64,000 bases of DNA from Methylovorus mays (GTDB lineage: Bacteria; Pseudomonadota; Gammaproteobacteria; Burkholderiales; Methylophilaceae), in assembly GCF_020531915.1 (NCBI RefSeq), contig NZ_JAJAVG010000008.1, forward strand, positions 310,001-374,000, read 5' to 3'. Both the position numbers and the translations under genes were made by a program. Shown in pieces: positions 9,766 to 17,572 of the stretch (positions are counted from its first letter, which is position 1; the number at the start of each line of letters is the position of its first letter). The notes under the pieces were generated by a model that saw nothing but the letters and a program-made list of their open reading frames with translations, was not told where the DNA came from and did not search any database.

Positions 9766-9785
9766 ATAGTTAGCTGGCTAACTAT
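9766..9785. promoter_or_regulatory. MarR-type palindromic operator
   Basis: A 20 bp dyad with perfect nine-base arms (ATAGTTAGC and GCTAACTAT) around a two-base centre sits 14 bp upstream of the preferred marR start. It has the TTAG-N-CTAA geometry of MarR operators, so autoregulation of the marR-SnoaL-EamA operon is likely. The divergent CBS gene starts 149 bp away and could also be influenced. Confidence 0.75.
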
Positions 9786-9933
9786 GTCAAGGCCGTAATG
9801 GGATTTTAGGTTCAACTACGCAGCTGATAGGTGTATATTCAAATTTCGAAACAAGCCCTTGCGTGCATCAAGCGCGGGCCGAAAAAAAGAACAGGCAGTT
9901 TTAATAAGCCTTAAAAACGTTCGAGGAGGATGT

Positions 9934-10362
9934 ATGAAAACAGTACGGCAGTTGCTGGAAGAAAAAGGTAATACCATCTTATCCGTCGGCCCCGATAGCC
10001 TGGTATACGACGCCCTCAAGATCATGGCCGAGTATCGCGTGGGTGCTCTGCTCGTCATGCGCGGACAGGCCCTGGTTGGTATTTTTTCCGAGCGGGATTA
10101 TGCGCGGGAAGTCGTGCTCAAGGGCAAGACATCCAAAACCACGCCGGTCTCCGACATCATGTCGCATCAGGTGATTACAGTGTCTCCAGACCAGACCGTG
10201 GATGAATGCATGAACCTGATGTCAGGCAAGCGCATTCGCCACTTGCCGGTGATTGAGCATGGCCAGGTCGTGGGCGTGTTGTCGATTGGCGATCTGGTCA
10301 AGGCGACCATCGAATATCAGCAATTCCTGATTCAGCAGCTGGAGAGCTATATCCAGAGTTAA
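9934..10362 (+). CDS. CBS-domain pair protein
   Basis: The 142-residue soluble protein is made of two CBS motifs (about residues 5-65 and 72-130) with the repeated patterns VGALLVMRGQALVGIFSERD and IRHLPVIEHGQVVGVLSIGDL. The ATG at 9934 is preceded by GAGGAGG; the upstream extension of the frame lacks CBS character. Stand-alone CBS pairs bind adenine nucleotides such as AMP, ATP or NADH and act as energy sensors. No partner gene is linked. Confidence 0.9.
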   Translation: MKTVRQLLEEKGNTILSVGPDSLVYDALKIMAEYRVGALLVMRGQALVGIFSERDYAREVVLKGKTSKTTPVSDIMSHQVITVSPDQTVDECMNLMSGKRIRHLPVIEHGQVVGVLSIGDLVKATIEYQQFLIQQLESYIQS

Positions 10363-10409
10363 GCATCGCCCGACCAGAGCACCAGCCGGGCAAAGCCACG
10401 GCGTGAAAC

Positions 10410-12257
10410 TCAGATGCGGTCTGTCTCAGGCCGTCCCACCTGCTCCCAGCCCTGGTTGATGCGTTCGCGCTTGTCATCACCCTGCTGCTCTTCCGTCAGG
10501 ATACGGGTGAGGTCATTGCGCATGCGCAGGCTGTTGACCACTACTTGCTGCATGTCATTGCGTATCGGATGGCTCGCCCACATCAGCTTTTCATCGTGCT
10601 GACGGAAACGCCAGGCTGTGCGGTAGGCATGAAAACGGCTGTAGCCCAGCTCGGTCAGCACCTTTTCGCCCAGCTGCAAGGCGCCGGCAAAGGTCTCCCG
10701 CACAAAGTCCACTTCGAGATCCATATACTCAAACGCATAACTGCGATTACGGGCTCGGGCCAATATCGTCACCTGCGGATAGTGTTTGCGCACATAACGT
10801 GCCGTCTCCAACGCGTCTTCGGCATTATCAATCGCCAGTATCAGCAGCTTGGCCTTGGCAATGCCCGCCGCCCGCAATACATCGGGCCGGGTGATATCAC
10901 CGTAATATGCCTTGTGCCCAAACTGCCGCATCAGGTCTATCTGGTTCGGGTCAAAATCAATCACGGTGGGCGGCTGGCCCACGCTGCTCAGCAAACGTGT
11001 GATCACCTGCCCGACACGTCCAAATCCGGCCACAATCACCGCGCGCTGCTCTTCAAATGCATCATGGCGGGATGATTTCCGGTTGAGCCGCTTGCGCTGG
11101 TAAATACCATGCAGCAGCATGAATAACGGCGTGGTCAGCATGGAAATCGCCACCACGGAATTCAGCAGGCTGGCCGTATTGTCCGTAAAAATCCGCGCAT
11201 CGGCGGCCGCATTGAAAATCACAAAGGCAAATTCGCCCACCTGCGACAATGTCAGCGCAAACAGCAGCGCATCCTGCGACTTATGACCGAACGCGCGCGC
11301 CAGGCCAAACAGCAAGACCAGCTTGAGCAGCACAAACCCAAGTCCCAGGCCGAGCACCAGCCAGGGTTGCTGCATGATCAACGGCAGGTTAACCGACATG
11401 CCGACCGCGATAAAAAACAGCCCCAGCAGCAAGCCCTTGAATGGCTCGATATCCAGTTCCAACTCCTGCCGATATTCGGAATCCGCCAGCAGCACGCCGG
11501 CAATAAATGCACCCAAGCCCATGGACAGGCCTACCGAGGTCATGAGAATGGAGACGCCGATGATCAGGAACAGGGCAAAGGCGATGAAAATCTCGCGCAA
11601 GCCGGTATTGGCGATATAACGCAGAATAGGCCGCAGCAGATATTTGCCGCCGACGATCAATACCACCACCAACGCAATCGCCTTGGTAATGGCAATCCAG
11701 TCCATATGAAAGCCTGTGGCCGTTTCGGTACCGGGGGCAATCACCAGCAGCAGGATCATCAGCGGGATCACCGCCAGATCCTGGAATAACAACACAGCAA
11801 ACGCCGAACGGCCCGAGGGCTGCGCCAACACGCCCTGCTCCGCCAGCACCTGCATGGCAATCGCGGTGGATGACATTGCCACGCCCATGCCCGCCACCAG
11901 CGCCAGACGCCAATCCAGATGCAGAAAGAGCCCCAGCGCGACCACCAGGCCTATGGTCAGCACCACCTGCAAGCCGCCCATGCCGAAAATCGGCGTGCGC
12001 AATTCCAGCAATTTATCCAGTTCGATTTCCAGCCCGATGAGGAACAGCATCATCACCACGCCAAATTCGGAAAAGTGCAGCACGGTTTCGGGCTCGGCAA
12101 TCAGCCCCAGCCCCCATGGGCCGATGAGAATACCGGCGATGAGATAGCCCAGCACGGAACCCAGCCCCAGACGTTTGGACAAGGGTACGGCCAGTACGGC
12201 AGCGCCCAGATAGACAGCGCCCTGAATAAGCAGGGCCGGGATGTGCGCGTCAGCCAT
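10410..12257 (-). CDS. CPA2-family K+/H+ antiporter, KefB/KefC type
   Basis: The 615-residue protein has a Na+/H+-exchanger domain of about 12 transmembrane helices (residues 1-380) with the GYLIAGILIGPWGLG and LFLIGLEIE motifs of the Kef family, then a cytoplasmic RCK/TrkA-N Rossmann domain (about 405-520) opening VIVAGFGRVGQVITRLL. Kef systems release K+ in response to electrophiles under glutathione control and protect by acidifying the cytoplasm. The downstream lipoprotein/KefF-like order supports a Kef system, which makes sense in a cell that handles formaldehyde. KefB versus KefC cannot be decided. Confidence 0.92.
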   Translation of the reverse strand: MADAHIPALLIQGAVYLGAAVLAVPLSKRLGLGSVLGYLIAGILIGPWGLGLIAEPETVLHFSEFGVVMMLFLIGLEIELDKLLELRTPIFGMGGLQVVLTIGLVVALGLFLHLDWRLALVAGMGVAMSSTAIAMQVLAEQGVLAQPSGRSAFAVLLFQDLAVIPLMILLLVIAPGTETATGFHMDWIAITKAIALVVVLIVGGKYLLRPILRYIANTGLREIFIAFALFLIIGVSILMTSVGLSMGLGAFIAGVLLADSEYRQELELDIEPFKGLLLGLFFIAVGMSVNLPLIMQQPWLVLGLGLGFVLLKLVLLFGLARAFGHKSQDALLFALTLSQVGEFAFVIFNAAADARIFTDNTASLLNSVVAISMLTTPLFMLLHGIYQRKRLNRKSSRHDAFEEQRAVIVAGFGRVGQVITRLLSSVGQPPTVIDFDPNQIDLMRQFGHKAYYGDITRPDVLRAAGIAKAKLLILAIDNAEDALETARYVRKHYPQVTILARARNRSYAFEYMDLEVDFVRETFAGALQLGEKVLTELGYSRFHAYRTAWRFRQHDEKLMWASHPIRNDMQQVVVNSLRMRNDLTRILTEEQQGDDKRERINQGWEQVGRPETDRI

Positions 12258-12259
12258 GC

Positions 12260-12859
12260 TTAGACTCCTGCCAGAAAATCAACTTGCGGTGCATGCGCGG
12301 TATGTACCACGGGCGGCAGATCACCATCCACCATACCCTGTATCCATTGTGCATACTGAGCGGCCCGTTTTTGCAGGGCGATTTCATCAAGCTGATTCAC
12401 GTCCTGCGTTAAAAATGGCTGCAAATATGGCATGCCACACAAGGTGGCTGTCTGCTCAAAAGGACGCAGCAATTCGGCAATCGAAAACTGGTTGTATGCC
12501 ATGCGCTGATAGACATTGGCGGCGCCACCGCTGGTGATGGCATGTACCCATGGCTTGCCATGCAAGGCATCGGCATCATCGCCATACGCCCAGCCAAAGG
12601 TCAGCACCGTATCCAGCCAGTTTTTCATCAGCGCCGGGCACGAATACCAGAACAGCGGATGCTGAAACACCAGCACATCATGCTCCGCCACCAGCGCCTG
12701 CTCATGCTCGACATCAATCATCTGCTCCGGATAGTGCTGATACAGGTCATGCACGGTGACATCCGGCAAGTCGAGCACGGCATTCAGCAAGGCCCGGTTC
12801 ACCCGCGAGGCTTCGGCGTAGGGATGCGAAAACAGGATGAGGACACGTTGCGCCATCAA
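12260..12859 (-). CDS. KefF/KefG-like NAD(P)H quinone reductase, Kef ancillary protein
   Basis: The 199-residue flavodoxin-fold protein has the family hallmarks LILFSHPYAEASRVNRALL (FMN-binding loop), LVFQHPLFWYSCPALMKNWLD and GKPWVHAITSGG. It ends 2 bp before the antiporter start, so it is the likely ancillary subunit that activates Kef and also reduces quinone-like electrophiles. The first two codons are both ATG, so the start could be 12859 or 12856. Confidence 0.92.
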   Translation of the reverse strand: MMAQRVLILFSHPYAEASRVNRALLNAVLDLPDVTVHDLYQHYPEQMIDVEHEQALVAEHDVLVFQHPLFWYSCPALMKNWLDTVLTFGWAYGDDADALHGKPWVHAITSGGAANVYQRMAYNQFSIAELLRPFEQTATLCGMPYLQPFLTQDVNQLDEIALQKRAAQYAQWIQGMVDGDLPPVVHTAHAPQVDFLAGV

Positions 12860-13056
12860 GGGGCTTCCTTCCTGGGCATTTCCATGCGGTAACTGTCATA
12901 GCTGCGATTAGCGGCATCCATGCAGTTCTGCCATTGAATCGGATCGGTGAACAGGCGGCACTCTGCCTGGCGGGTGGCTTGCGCGCTATCGTAAAGCTGG
13001 CGTCCAGTACAGCCAGCCAGTAGCGCAATGAGCATCAGGCAGAGGATACGCAGCAT
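12856..13056 (-). CDS. Small predicted lipoprotein
   Basis: The 66-residue protein is a short lipoprotein: signal peptide MLRILCLMLIALLAG with lipobox LAGC (Cys16), followed by a charged tail including QAECRLFTDPIQWQNCMDAANRSYDSY. Two further cysteines could pair in the periplasm. It overlaps the KefF-like gene by four bases, so it is probably co-translated with it. Family and function not recognised. Confidence 0.72.
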   Translation of the reverse strand: MLRILCLMLIALLAGCTGRQLYDSAQATRQAECRLFTDPIQWQNCMDAANRSYDSYRMEMPRKEAP

Positions 13057-13061
13057 ATCCG

Positions 13062-13481
13062 TTACTCGCCGATGATCTTGACCAGCACGCGTTTCTTGCG
13101 GCGACCATCAAACTCGCCGTAGAAAATCTGTTCCCACGGGCCAAAATCCAGTTGACCTTCAGTAATCGCCACCACCACTTCGCGGCCCATCACCTGACGC
13201 TTCATGTGAGCATCGGCATTGTCTTCGCCGGTGTCGTTATGGCGGTAATTGCGGATAGGCTCGTGCGGTGCCAGACGCTCCAGCCATTCTTTGTAATCGT
13301 GGTGCAGGCCGGATTCATCGTCATTGATAAACACACTGGCGGTGATATGCATGGCATTCACCAGCGCAAAGCCTTCGCGCACGCCGCTTTCCCGCAGGCA
13401 CTCGCGGATTTGCGGGGTGATGTTGATAAAGGCAACGCGGGTGGGAGGGTTGAACCAGAGTTCTTTGCGGTAGCTTTTCAT
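13062..13481 (-). CDS. yjbQ: YjbQ family protein (UPF0047)
   Basis: The 139-residue protein matches Yjb[37 protein letters not shown] early, and [23 protein letters not shown] with the conserved His/Asp cluster later, ending in [15 protein letters not shown]. Family members bind metal and show secondary thiamine-phosphate synthase activity, though the physiological role is unsettled. AAAGG lies seven bases before the ATG at 13481; the longer frame start at 13514 is less likely. Confidence 0.92.
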   Translation of the reverse strand: MKSYRKELWFNPPTRVAFINITPQIRECLRESGVREGFALVNAMHITASVFINDDESGLHHDYKEWLERLAPHEPIRNYRHNDTGEDNADAHMKRQVMGREVVVAITEGQLDFGPWEQIFYGEFDGRRKKRVLVKIIGE

Positions 13482-13551
13482 GGAAGCGCCTTTCTGCAAT
13501 GGAGGATTATTCAAGCTGCATTATAGCCAGCGCTTCTGGCGAGTAAACACG

Positions 13552-13582
13552 CACAAGAGGCCAGCGCGGCCTCCTGCTTGTG
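13552..13582 (-). terminator. Imperfect hairpin downstream of the fae-like gene
   Basis: An inverted repeat with arms CACAAGAGGCC and GGCC-TC-CTTGTG (a few bulged bases) lies 23 bp after the fae-like stop on the minus strand and is followed by a short GTTT run. It is a plausible weak terminator separating the fae-like gene from yjbQ. Confidence 0.4.
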
Positions 13583-13604
13583 TCTAACGAGGGAAACCCG
13601 AACG

Positions 13605-14153
13605 CTAGATTTTGCCGTCCAGGCCCATCTGGTAGTACTTGTGCACGATCTTTTCCTGGTTTTCCAGCAGCCAGTCGATGCTGGGTTCATTGCTCATGGC
13701 TTTATGGATGGCCTGGGCTGTCGCCTTGCGGTGCAGCTCAAACAACACCTTGTGATCAAGGTCATCCTTGTCCGCCACGCTGGGGTGCAGCCAGACCGAG
13801 ACGATAATGCCGATGTCGTTCACCTTGTCCTTGGGGATATCGCCATTACGCACAGCATCCAGCACGCCATTGGCAATCGCCGCCTGCACGGTGCCCATCA
13901 GGATATTGGTGTAGCGGGAGTTATCCACCGTCACCTTGCTCACCATCAGCGTAGCCGGACGCACCATCACATCGGTATTCAGAATCGCCAACACCCGGGT
14001 ATGCCCCTTGACCTGGTCTCCCAGCAAATTGGCAAACGCCACGCCCATAGGCCCGCTCATTTCGCCAATAGCCACTTCCGGCTCGGCCGCCGTACCCGGT
14101 GGGCCACCGGCCACCAACGCTTCACCTACCCGCATAACAATCGGATCACTCAT
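13605..14153 (-). CDS. Formaldehyde-activating enzyme (Fae) homologue lacking the catalytic histidine
   Basis: The 182-residue protein aligns with Fae along its length: VGEALV at the start, AFANLL, the core RPATLMVSKVTVDN (Fae PNTLMFNKVTIND), GVLDAVRNGDIPKDKVNDIGIIVSVWLHP and a C-terminal KATAQAIHKAMSNEPS. Fae condenses formaldehyde with tetrahydromethanopterin. In the best alignment the catalytic His22 position of the Methylorubrum enzyme (AHID) is AEPE here, i.e. His to Glu, so this is a paralogue of uncertain activity, possibly a formaldehyde or cofactor sensor. AAGGAG precedes the ATG at 14153. No tetrahydromethanopterin genes are linked. Confidence 0.85.
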   Translation of the reverse strand: MSDPIVMRVGEALVAGGPPGTAAEPEVAIGEMSGPMGVAFANLLGDQVKGHTRVLAILNTDVMVRPATLMVSKVTVDNSRYTNILMGTVQAAIANGVLDAVRNGDIPKDKVNDIGIIVSVWLHPSVADKDDLDHKVLFELHRKATAQAIHKAMSNEPSIDWLLENQEKIVHKYYQMGLDGKI

Positions 14154-14177
14154 ACCCTGCTCCTTGAGATGGATTGA

Positions 14178-14213
14178 AAAAAAAGAAAGCGGGCCCGCCC
14201 GAGGCAGGCCCGC
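14178..14213 (-). terminator. Intrinsic terminator of the GATase gene
   Basis: On the minus strand a G+C-rich stem (arm GCGGGCCTGCC, one mismatch, three-base loop) is followed by TTTCTTTTTTTT. It lies about 70 bp past the GATase stop and just upstream of the fae-like start, so it isolates the two genes. Confidence 0.8.
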
Positions 14214-14281
14214 CGACAAATGACGCATTGTTTCGGATACGACGCTGGATGCGGCGCGAAGTTGCAGCGCTACTGAGCGAG

Positions 14282-14989
14282 TTAGTGCTTGAGTCCGGTC
14301 AGCCAGCGGCTATACACCGCACTTGCCACCTGATTGAGCGCAGCCACCTGATCAGGTGCAGCCTCCATGATGGCCTGAGGGGCCTGTACACTGGGCTGGT
14401 GCAACGCAGCCTCAATCTCCTGCGCACTGGTGGTGCACCAGGTATTGACCAGATCCACCGTCATTTCAATATGGCACTGAAAACCAATGTGCTTGCCCAA
14501 GACAAATGCCTGGTTGCAGCACTGTGCATTGCCGAGCAAGGGCGTGGCGTCGGGCGGCATGCTGAAGGTCTGGTAATGCCATTCAAAGGTCGTGAATTCG
14601 CGTACGCCTCCCAGCCACTCCTCTGCCAGCTGCGCATCTGCCGCCTGCACCGCATGCCAGCCGATTTCGGCGCAATGGTTATCGGTAATCTGCCCGCCCA
14701 TGGCGCGTGACAGCAACTGCCCCCCCAGGCAATGCCCCAGCACAGGAATATCCTGTGCCACGGCATCCTGAATAATCTCCAGCAAGGGCGGAATCCACGG
14801 CAATGGATCATTCACGCTCATGGGGCCGCCCATCATTACCAACCCACTGTATTCGGTAATGGGCTGCGGCAAGGCATCGCCTGCGTGCACGGAAATGCGG
14901 CGCCAGGGGATTCCCATGCGATTCAGATAATGCGCAAAAAAGGCGGGCGTATCATTGGCGGTAAACTGGACAACGGCAACGGGCTTCAT
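14282..14989 (-). CDS. Type 1 glutamine amidotransferase-like protein
   Basis: The 235-residue class I GATase has the nucleophile elbow LGHCLGGQLLSRAMGG, the oxyanion strand VMMGGPMSVND, and the His-Glu pair in FQCHIEMT. The family resembles GMP synthase glutaminase-domain homologues that hydrolyse gamma-glutamyl amides. The ATG at 14989 gives MKPVAVVQFTANDTP; the longer frame is not family-like. With the methylamine cluster next door, hydrolysis of a gamma-glutamyl amide is an attractive but unproven role. Confidence 0.85.
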   Translation of the reverse strand: MKPVAVVQFTANDTPAFFAHYLNRMGIPWRRISVHAGDALPQPITEYSGLVMMGGPMSVNDPLPWIPPLLEIIQDAVAQDIPVLGHCLGGQLLSRAMGGQITDNHCAEIGWHAVQAADAQLAEEWLGGVREFTTFEWHYQTFSMPPDATPLLGNAQCCNQAFVLGKHIGFQCHIEMTVDLVNTWCTTSAQEIEAALHQPSVQAPQAIMEAAPDQVAALNQVASAVYSRWLTGLKH

Positions 14990-15090
14990 GACGAATTCGA
15001 TTAAAAAACAATAGATGAATGATACACCCAAAGCATGCACGAATCGTGCCGCAAAGGGCTTTTAGCAGAGGGTTTAAGATGCGCACCGAT

Positions 15091-15120
15091 AAAAAATGCA
15101 CCGGGGAGTGTGCATTTTTT
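15091..15120. terminator. Bidirectional intrinsic terminator
   Basis: Perfect 11-base arms (AAAAAATGCAC and its complement) enclose an eight-base loop, giving an A/T-flanked stem usable from both strands. It lies 9 bp past the stop of the small 15130-15354 gene, upstream of the GATase gene. Confidence 0.75.
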
Positions 15121-15129
15121 ATCGCCTGC

Positions 15130-15354
15130 CTAGTTAATGGCAAACCGCACTTTATGCAGATGGTAGCCCTGCCGGTCTATATCCTTGATGGCATCGGCCG
15201 CCAACGAATCCTCACCAATTTCAACGCCGGTTTTTTGCCGGATCAGCTTGGCGTAATCCGGGTCATCCACGGCAATTTTGGATACATCTGCGCCTGACAA
15301 GACGGAAAGATATTTCTGGCTGCTGCTGGCGCTCTGGTAGATATCGATTTTCAT
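15130..15354 (-). CDS. Small conserved-looking hypothetical protein (74 aa)
   Basis: A 74-residue soluble protein starting MKIDIYQSASSSQKYLSV, with AGGAGAGG eight bases before the ATG and its own terminators on both sides (15470-15495 upstream, 15091-15120 downstream), which argues that it is a real monocistronic gene. The C-terminal half (GVEIGEDSLAADAIKDID) is acidic. I do not recognise the family with confidence. Confidence 0.65.
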   Translation of the reverse strand: MKIDIYQSASSSQKYLSVLSGADVSKIAVDDPDYAKLIRQKTGVEIGEDSLAADAIKDIDRQGYHLHKVRFAIN

Positions 15355-15469
15355 GTTTACCTCTCCTTGAGTATTCAAGACAAACAAAAAACTGCATAAG
15401 TTTAGAGACTGGAATGGCAAGAGGGTTCACAAAAACCAGCTGACACATCGCATCAGCCCCTACCAATGA

Positions 15470-15495
15470 CAAAAGCCCGCTTGCGCGGGCTTTTG
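15470..15495 (-). terminator. Intrinsic terminator of the mgd-gmaS-mgs operon
   Basis: A perfect hairpin (arms CAAAAGCCCGC and complement, four-base loop) ending in a TTTT-rich arm lies about 50 bp past the mgsC stop on the minus strand. Confidence 0.8.
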
Positions 15496-15543
15496 ATTTC
15501 ACGCCATCCAGACAGCAAGCGGTAGCTGCCGGGATGAGATGAA

Positions 15544-16878
15544 CTAGTACTGCACCTGGCCAGGAATCCAGCTGGTACCTGCCAGCGGCACTTTGGCCAT
15601 GGCAGCGGATTCCACGGTCAGTGCAACCAGGTCTTCCGGCTCCAGGTTGTGCAGATGCGATTTACCGCAGGCACGGGCGATCACCTGAGCTTCCATGGTC
15701 ATCACGGCCAGGTAGTTGGCGAGGCGGCGGCCTGCCTTAACCGGGTCGAGACGCTTCATCAGCTCGGGGTCTTGCGTGGTGATGCCTGCAGGGTCCTTGC
15801 CTTCGTGCCAGTCGTCGTAGGCGCCAGCGGTGGTGCCCAGGGCCTGGTATTCGCTTTCGAGGCGTGGGTCGTTGTCACCCAGCGCCACCAGTGCAGCGGT
15901 ACCAATCGCCACGGCATCGGCACCCAGCGCCAGCGCCTTGGCGACGTCGGCACCGTTACGGATACCACCAGAGACAATCAGCTGCACCTTGCGGTGCATG
16001 CCCATGTCCTGCAGGGCTTGCACGGCGGGGCGAATGGCGGCGAGCGTGGGGATGCCGACGTGTTCGATGAACACTTCTTGCGTGGCGGCAGTACCGCCTT
16101 GCATGCCATCCAGCACCACGACATCGGCACCAGCTTTCACCGCCAGCGTGACATCGAAGTAGGGACGAGTCGCGCCCACTTTCACGTAGATGGGTTTTTC
16201 CCAATCGGTAATTTCACGCAGCTCGGCGATCTTGATTTCCAGATCGTCCGGACCGGTCCAGTCAGGGTGACGGCAGGCAGAACGCTGGTCCACGCCCTTG
16301 GGCAGGCAGCGCATCTTGGCAACACGGTCACTGATCTTCTGGCCCAGCAGCATGCCGCCGCCGCCCGGCTTGGCGCCCTGCCCGATCACGACTTCAATCG
16401 CGTCGGCCTTGCGCAGGTCGTCGGGGTTCATGCCATAGCGCGATGGCAGGTATTGATACACCAGAATGGAGGATTGACCACGCTCTTCTGGCGTCATGCC
16501 ACCGTCACCGGTGGTGGTGCTGGTGCCAACGGCGCTGGCGCCACGGCCCAGTGCCTCTTTGGCAGGGCCGGACAAGGCGCCGAAGCTCATACCGGCGATC
16601 GTGACTGGGGTTTTCAGATGAATCGGCTTCTTGGCGAAGCGGGTACCGAGCACCACATCGGTACCGCATTTTTCACGGTAGCCTTCCAGCGGATAACGGC
16701 TGACCGAAGCGCCGAGAAACAGCAGATCATCAAAATGTGGCAGCTTGCGCTTGGCACCGGCACCGCGGATGTCGTAAATACCGGTCGCGGCAGCGCGGCG
16801 GATTTCAGACAGGGTGTAAGGGTCGAACGTCGCGGAGAACCGAGGCTGCGTCTGAGGGGTTTTGGGGGTATCGCTCAT
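15544..16878 (-). CDS. mgsC: N-methylglutamate synthase subunit C (GltB FMN-domain homologue)
   Basis: The 444-residue protein corresponds to the FMN/synthase domain of glutamate synthase: GMSFGALSGPAKEALGRGA, GQGAKPGGGGMLLGQKI, VKVGATRPYFDVTLAVKAGADVVVLDGMQGGTAA and SGGIRNGADVAKALALGADAVAIGTAAL. With MgsA and MgsB it makes N-methylglutamate from glutamate or gamma-glutamylmethylamide-derived methylamine. The segment after IGTAALVALG reads DNDPRLESEY instead of the three-cysteine [3Fe-4S] motif of GltB. The frame runs on to 17238 but the ATG at 16878, one base after mgsB, is the family start. A GlxD-type assignment is the alternative; context favours mgsC. Confidence 0.93.
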   Translation of the reverse strand: MSDTPKTPQTQPRFSATFDPYTLSEIRRAAATGIYDIRGAGAKRKLPHFDDLLFLGASVSRYPLEGYREKCGTDVVLGTRFAKKPIHLKTPVTIAGMSFGALSGPAKEALGRGASAVGTSTTTGDGGMTPEERGQSSILVYQYLPSRYGMNPDDLRKADAIEVVIGQGAKPGGGGMLLGQKISDRVAKMRCLPKGVDQRSACRHPDWTGPDDLEIKIAELREITDWEKPIYVKVGATRPYFDVTLAVKAGADVVVLDGMQGGTAATQEVFIEHVGIPTLAAIRPAVQALQDMGMHRKVQLIVSGGIRNGADVAKALALGADAVAIGTAALVALGDNDPRLESEYQALGTTAGAYDDWHEGKDPAGITTQDPELMKRLDPVKAGRRLANYLAVMTMEAQVIARACGKSHLHNLEPEDLVALTVESAAMAKVPLAGTSWIPGQVQY

Positions 16879-16879
16879 A

Positions 16880-17572
16880 TTAGTAAGCTCCTGCGTTATC
16901 GACATGGAAGTTATACAGGGTGCGGGCAGAGCCGTAGAGCTTGAAGCTGTCCGGGCTGACATCGGCATGGCCGGATTTGGCCAGCAGGTCCACCAGAATC
17001 TGGCGGGCTTCGTCATCCATCGGTTTTTCTTCGCAATCAGCACCCAGGCTCTTGACCTCGCCGCGCACAAACAGGCGGGCTTCGTACAGGGAGTCGCCCA
17101 GCGCTTCGCCAGCATCGCCCAGCACAACCAGATTACCGGCTTGTGCCATGAAGGCGGAGAAGCTGCCGACCGAACCACCGACCACGATATCGGCGCCCTT
17201 GAGCGAGATACCGCAGCGCAGGCCAGCATCGCCATCAATAATCAGCAGACCACCTTGTGCCGTGGCACCGGCTGCATTGGAGGCAAAGCCTTTGACGTGC
17301 ACCACGCCAGACATCATGTTTTCAGCGACACCGGTACCAGCGCTGCCGGTTACCACCACATTGGCCAGCTGGTTCATGCCTGCGGCGTAATAGCCAGCGT
17401 GACCATCAATCGTCACCTTAATGTCAGACTTGAGGCCGACGGCGATATTGTGGGCGCCATTCGGGTTATCAATCACCACATGCTTGCCATTCAACTCGGA
17501 AGCCGGGCTGTGCAGGTACTGGTTAACCTCGCGCAAAGGCGTTGCCGCCAGATCAAATTTTAGACTTTCCAT
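16880..17572 (-). CDS. mgsB: N-methylglutamate synthase subunit B (GltB GXGXG-domain homologue)
   Basis: The 230-residue protein is a right-handed beta-helix like the C-terminal domain of GltB, with repeating glycine turns: SGVVHVKGFASNAAGATAQ, LLIIDGDAGLRCG and NLVVLGDAGEALGDSLYEA. In MgsABC it is a structural subunit that lines the ammonia/methylamine path. It overlaps mgsA by 13 bp and is one base from mgsC, indicating tight co-translation. Confidence 0.93.
   Translation of the reverse strand: MESLKFDLAATPLREVNQYLHSPASELNGKHVVIDNPNGAHNIAVGLKSDIKVTIDGHAGYYAAGMNQLANVVVTGSAGTGVAENMMSGVVHVKGFASNAAGATAQGGLLIIDGDAGLRCGISLKGADIVVGGSVGSFSAFMAQAGNLVVLGDAGEALGDSLYEARLFVRGEVKSLGADCEEKPMDDEARQILVDLLAKSGHADVSPDSFKLYGSARTLYNFHVDNAGAY

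Noticed and set aside
15649-16944. 431-codon plus-strand frame opposite mgsC
   Set aside because: Antisense shadow with His/Gly-rich low-complexity translation and no ribosome site or family resemblance.
15544-17238. 564-residue version of mgsC
   Set aside because: The N-terminal extension overlaps mgsB out of frame and lacks similarity; the ATG at 16878 is one base after the mgsB stop.
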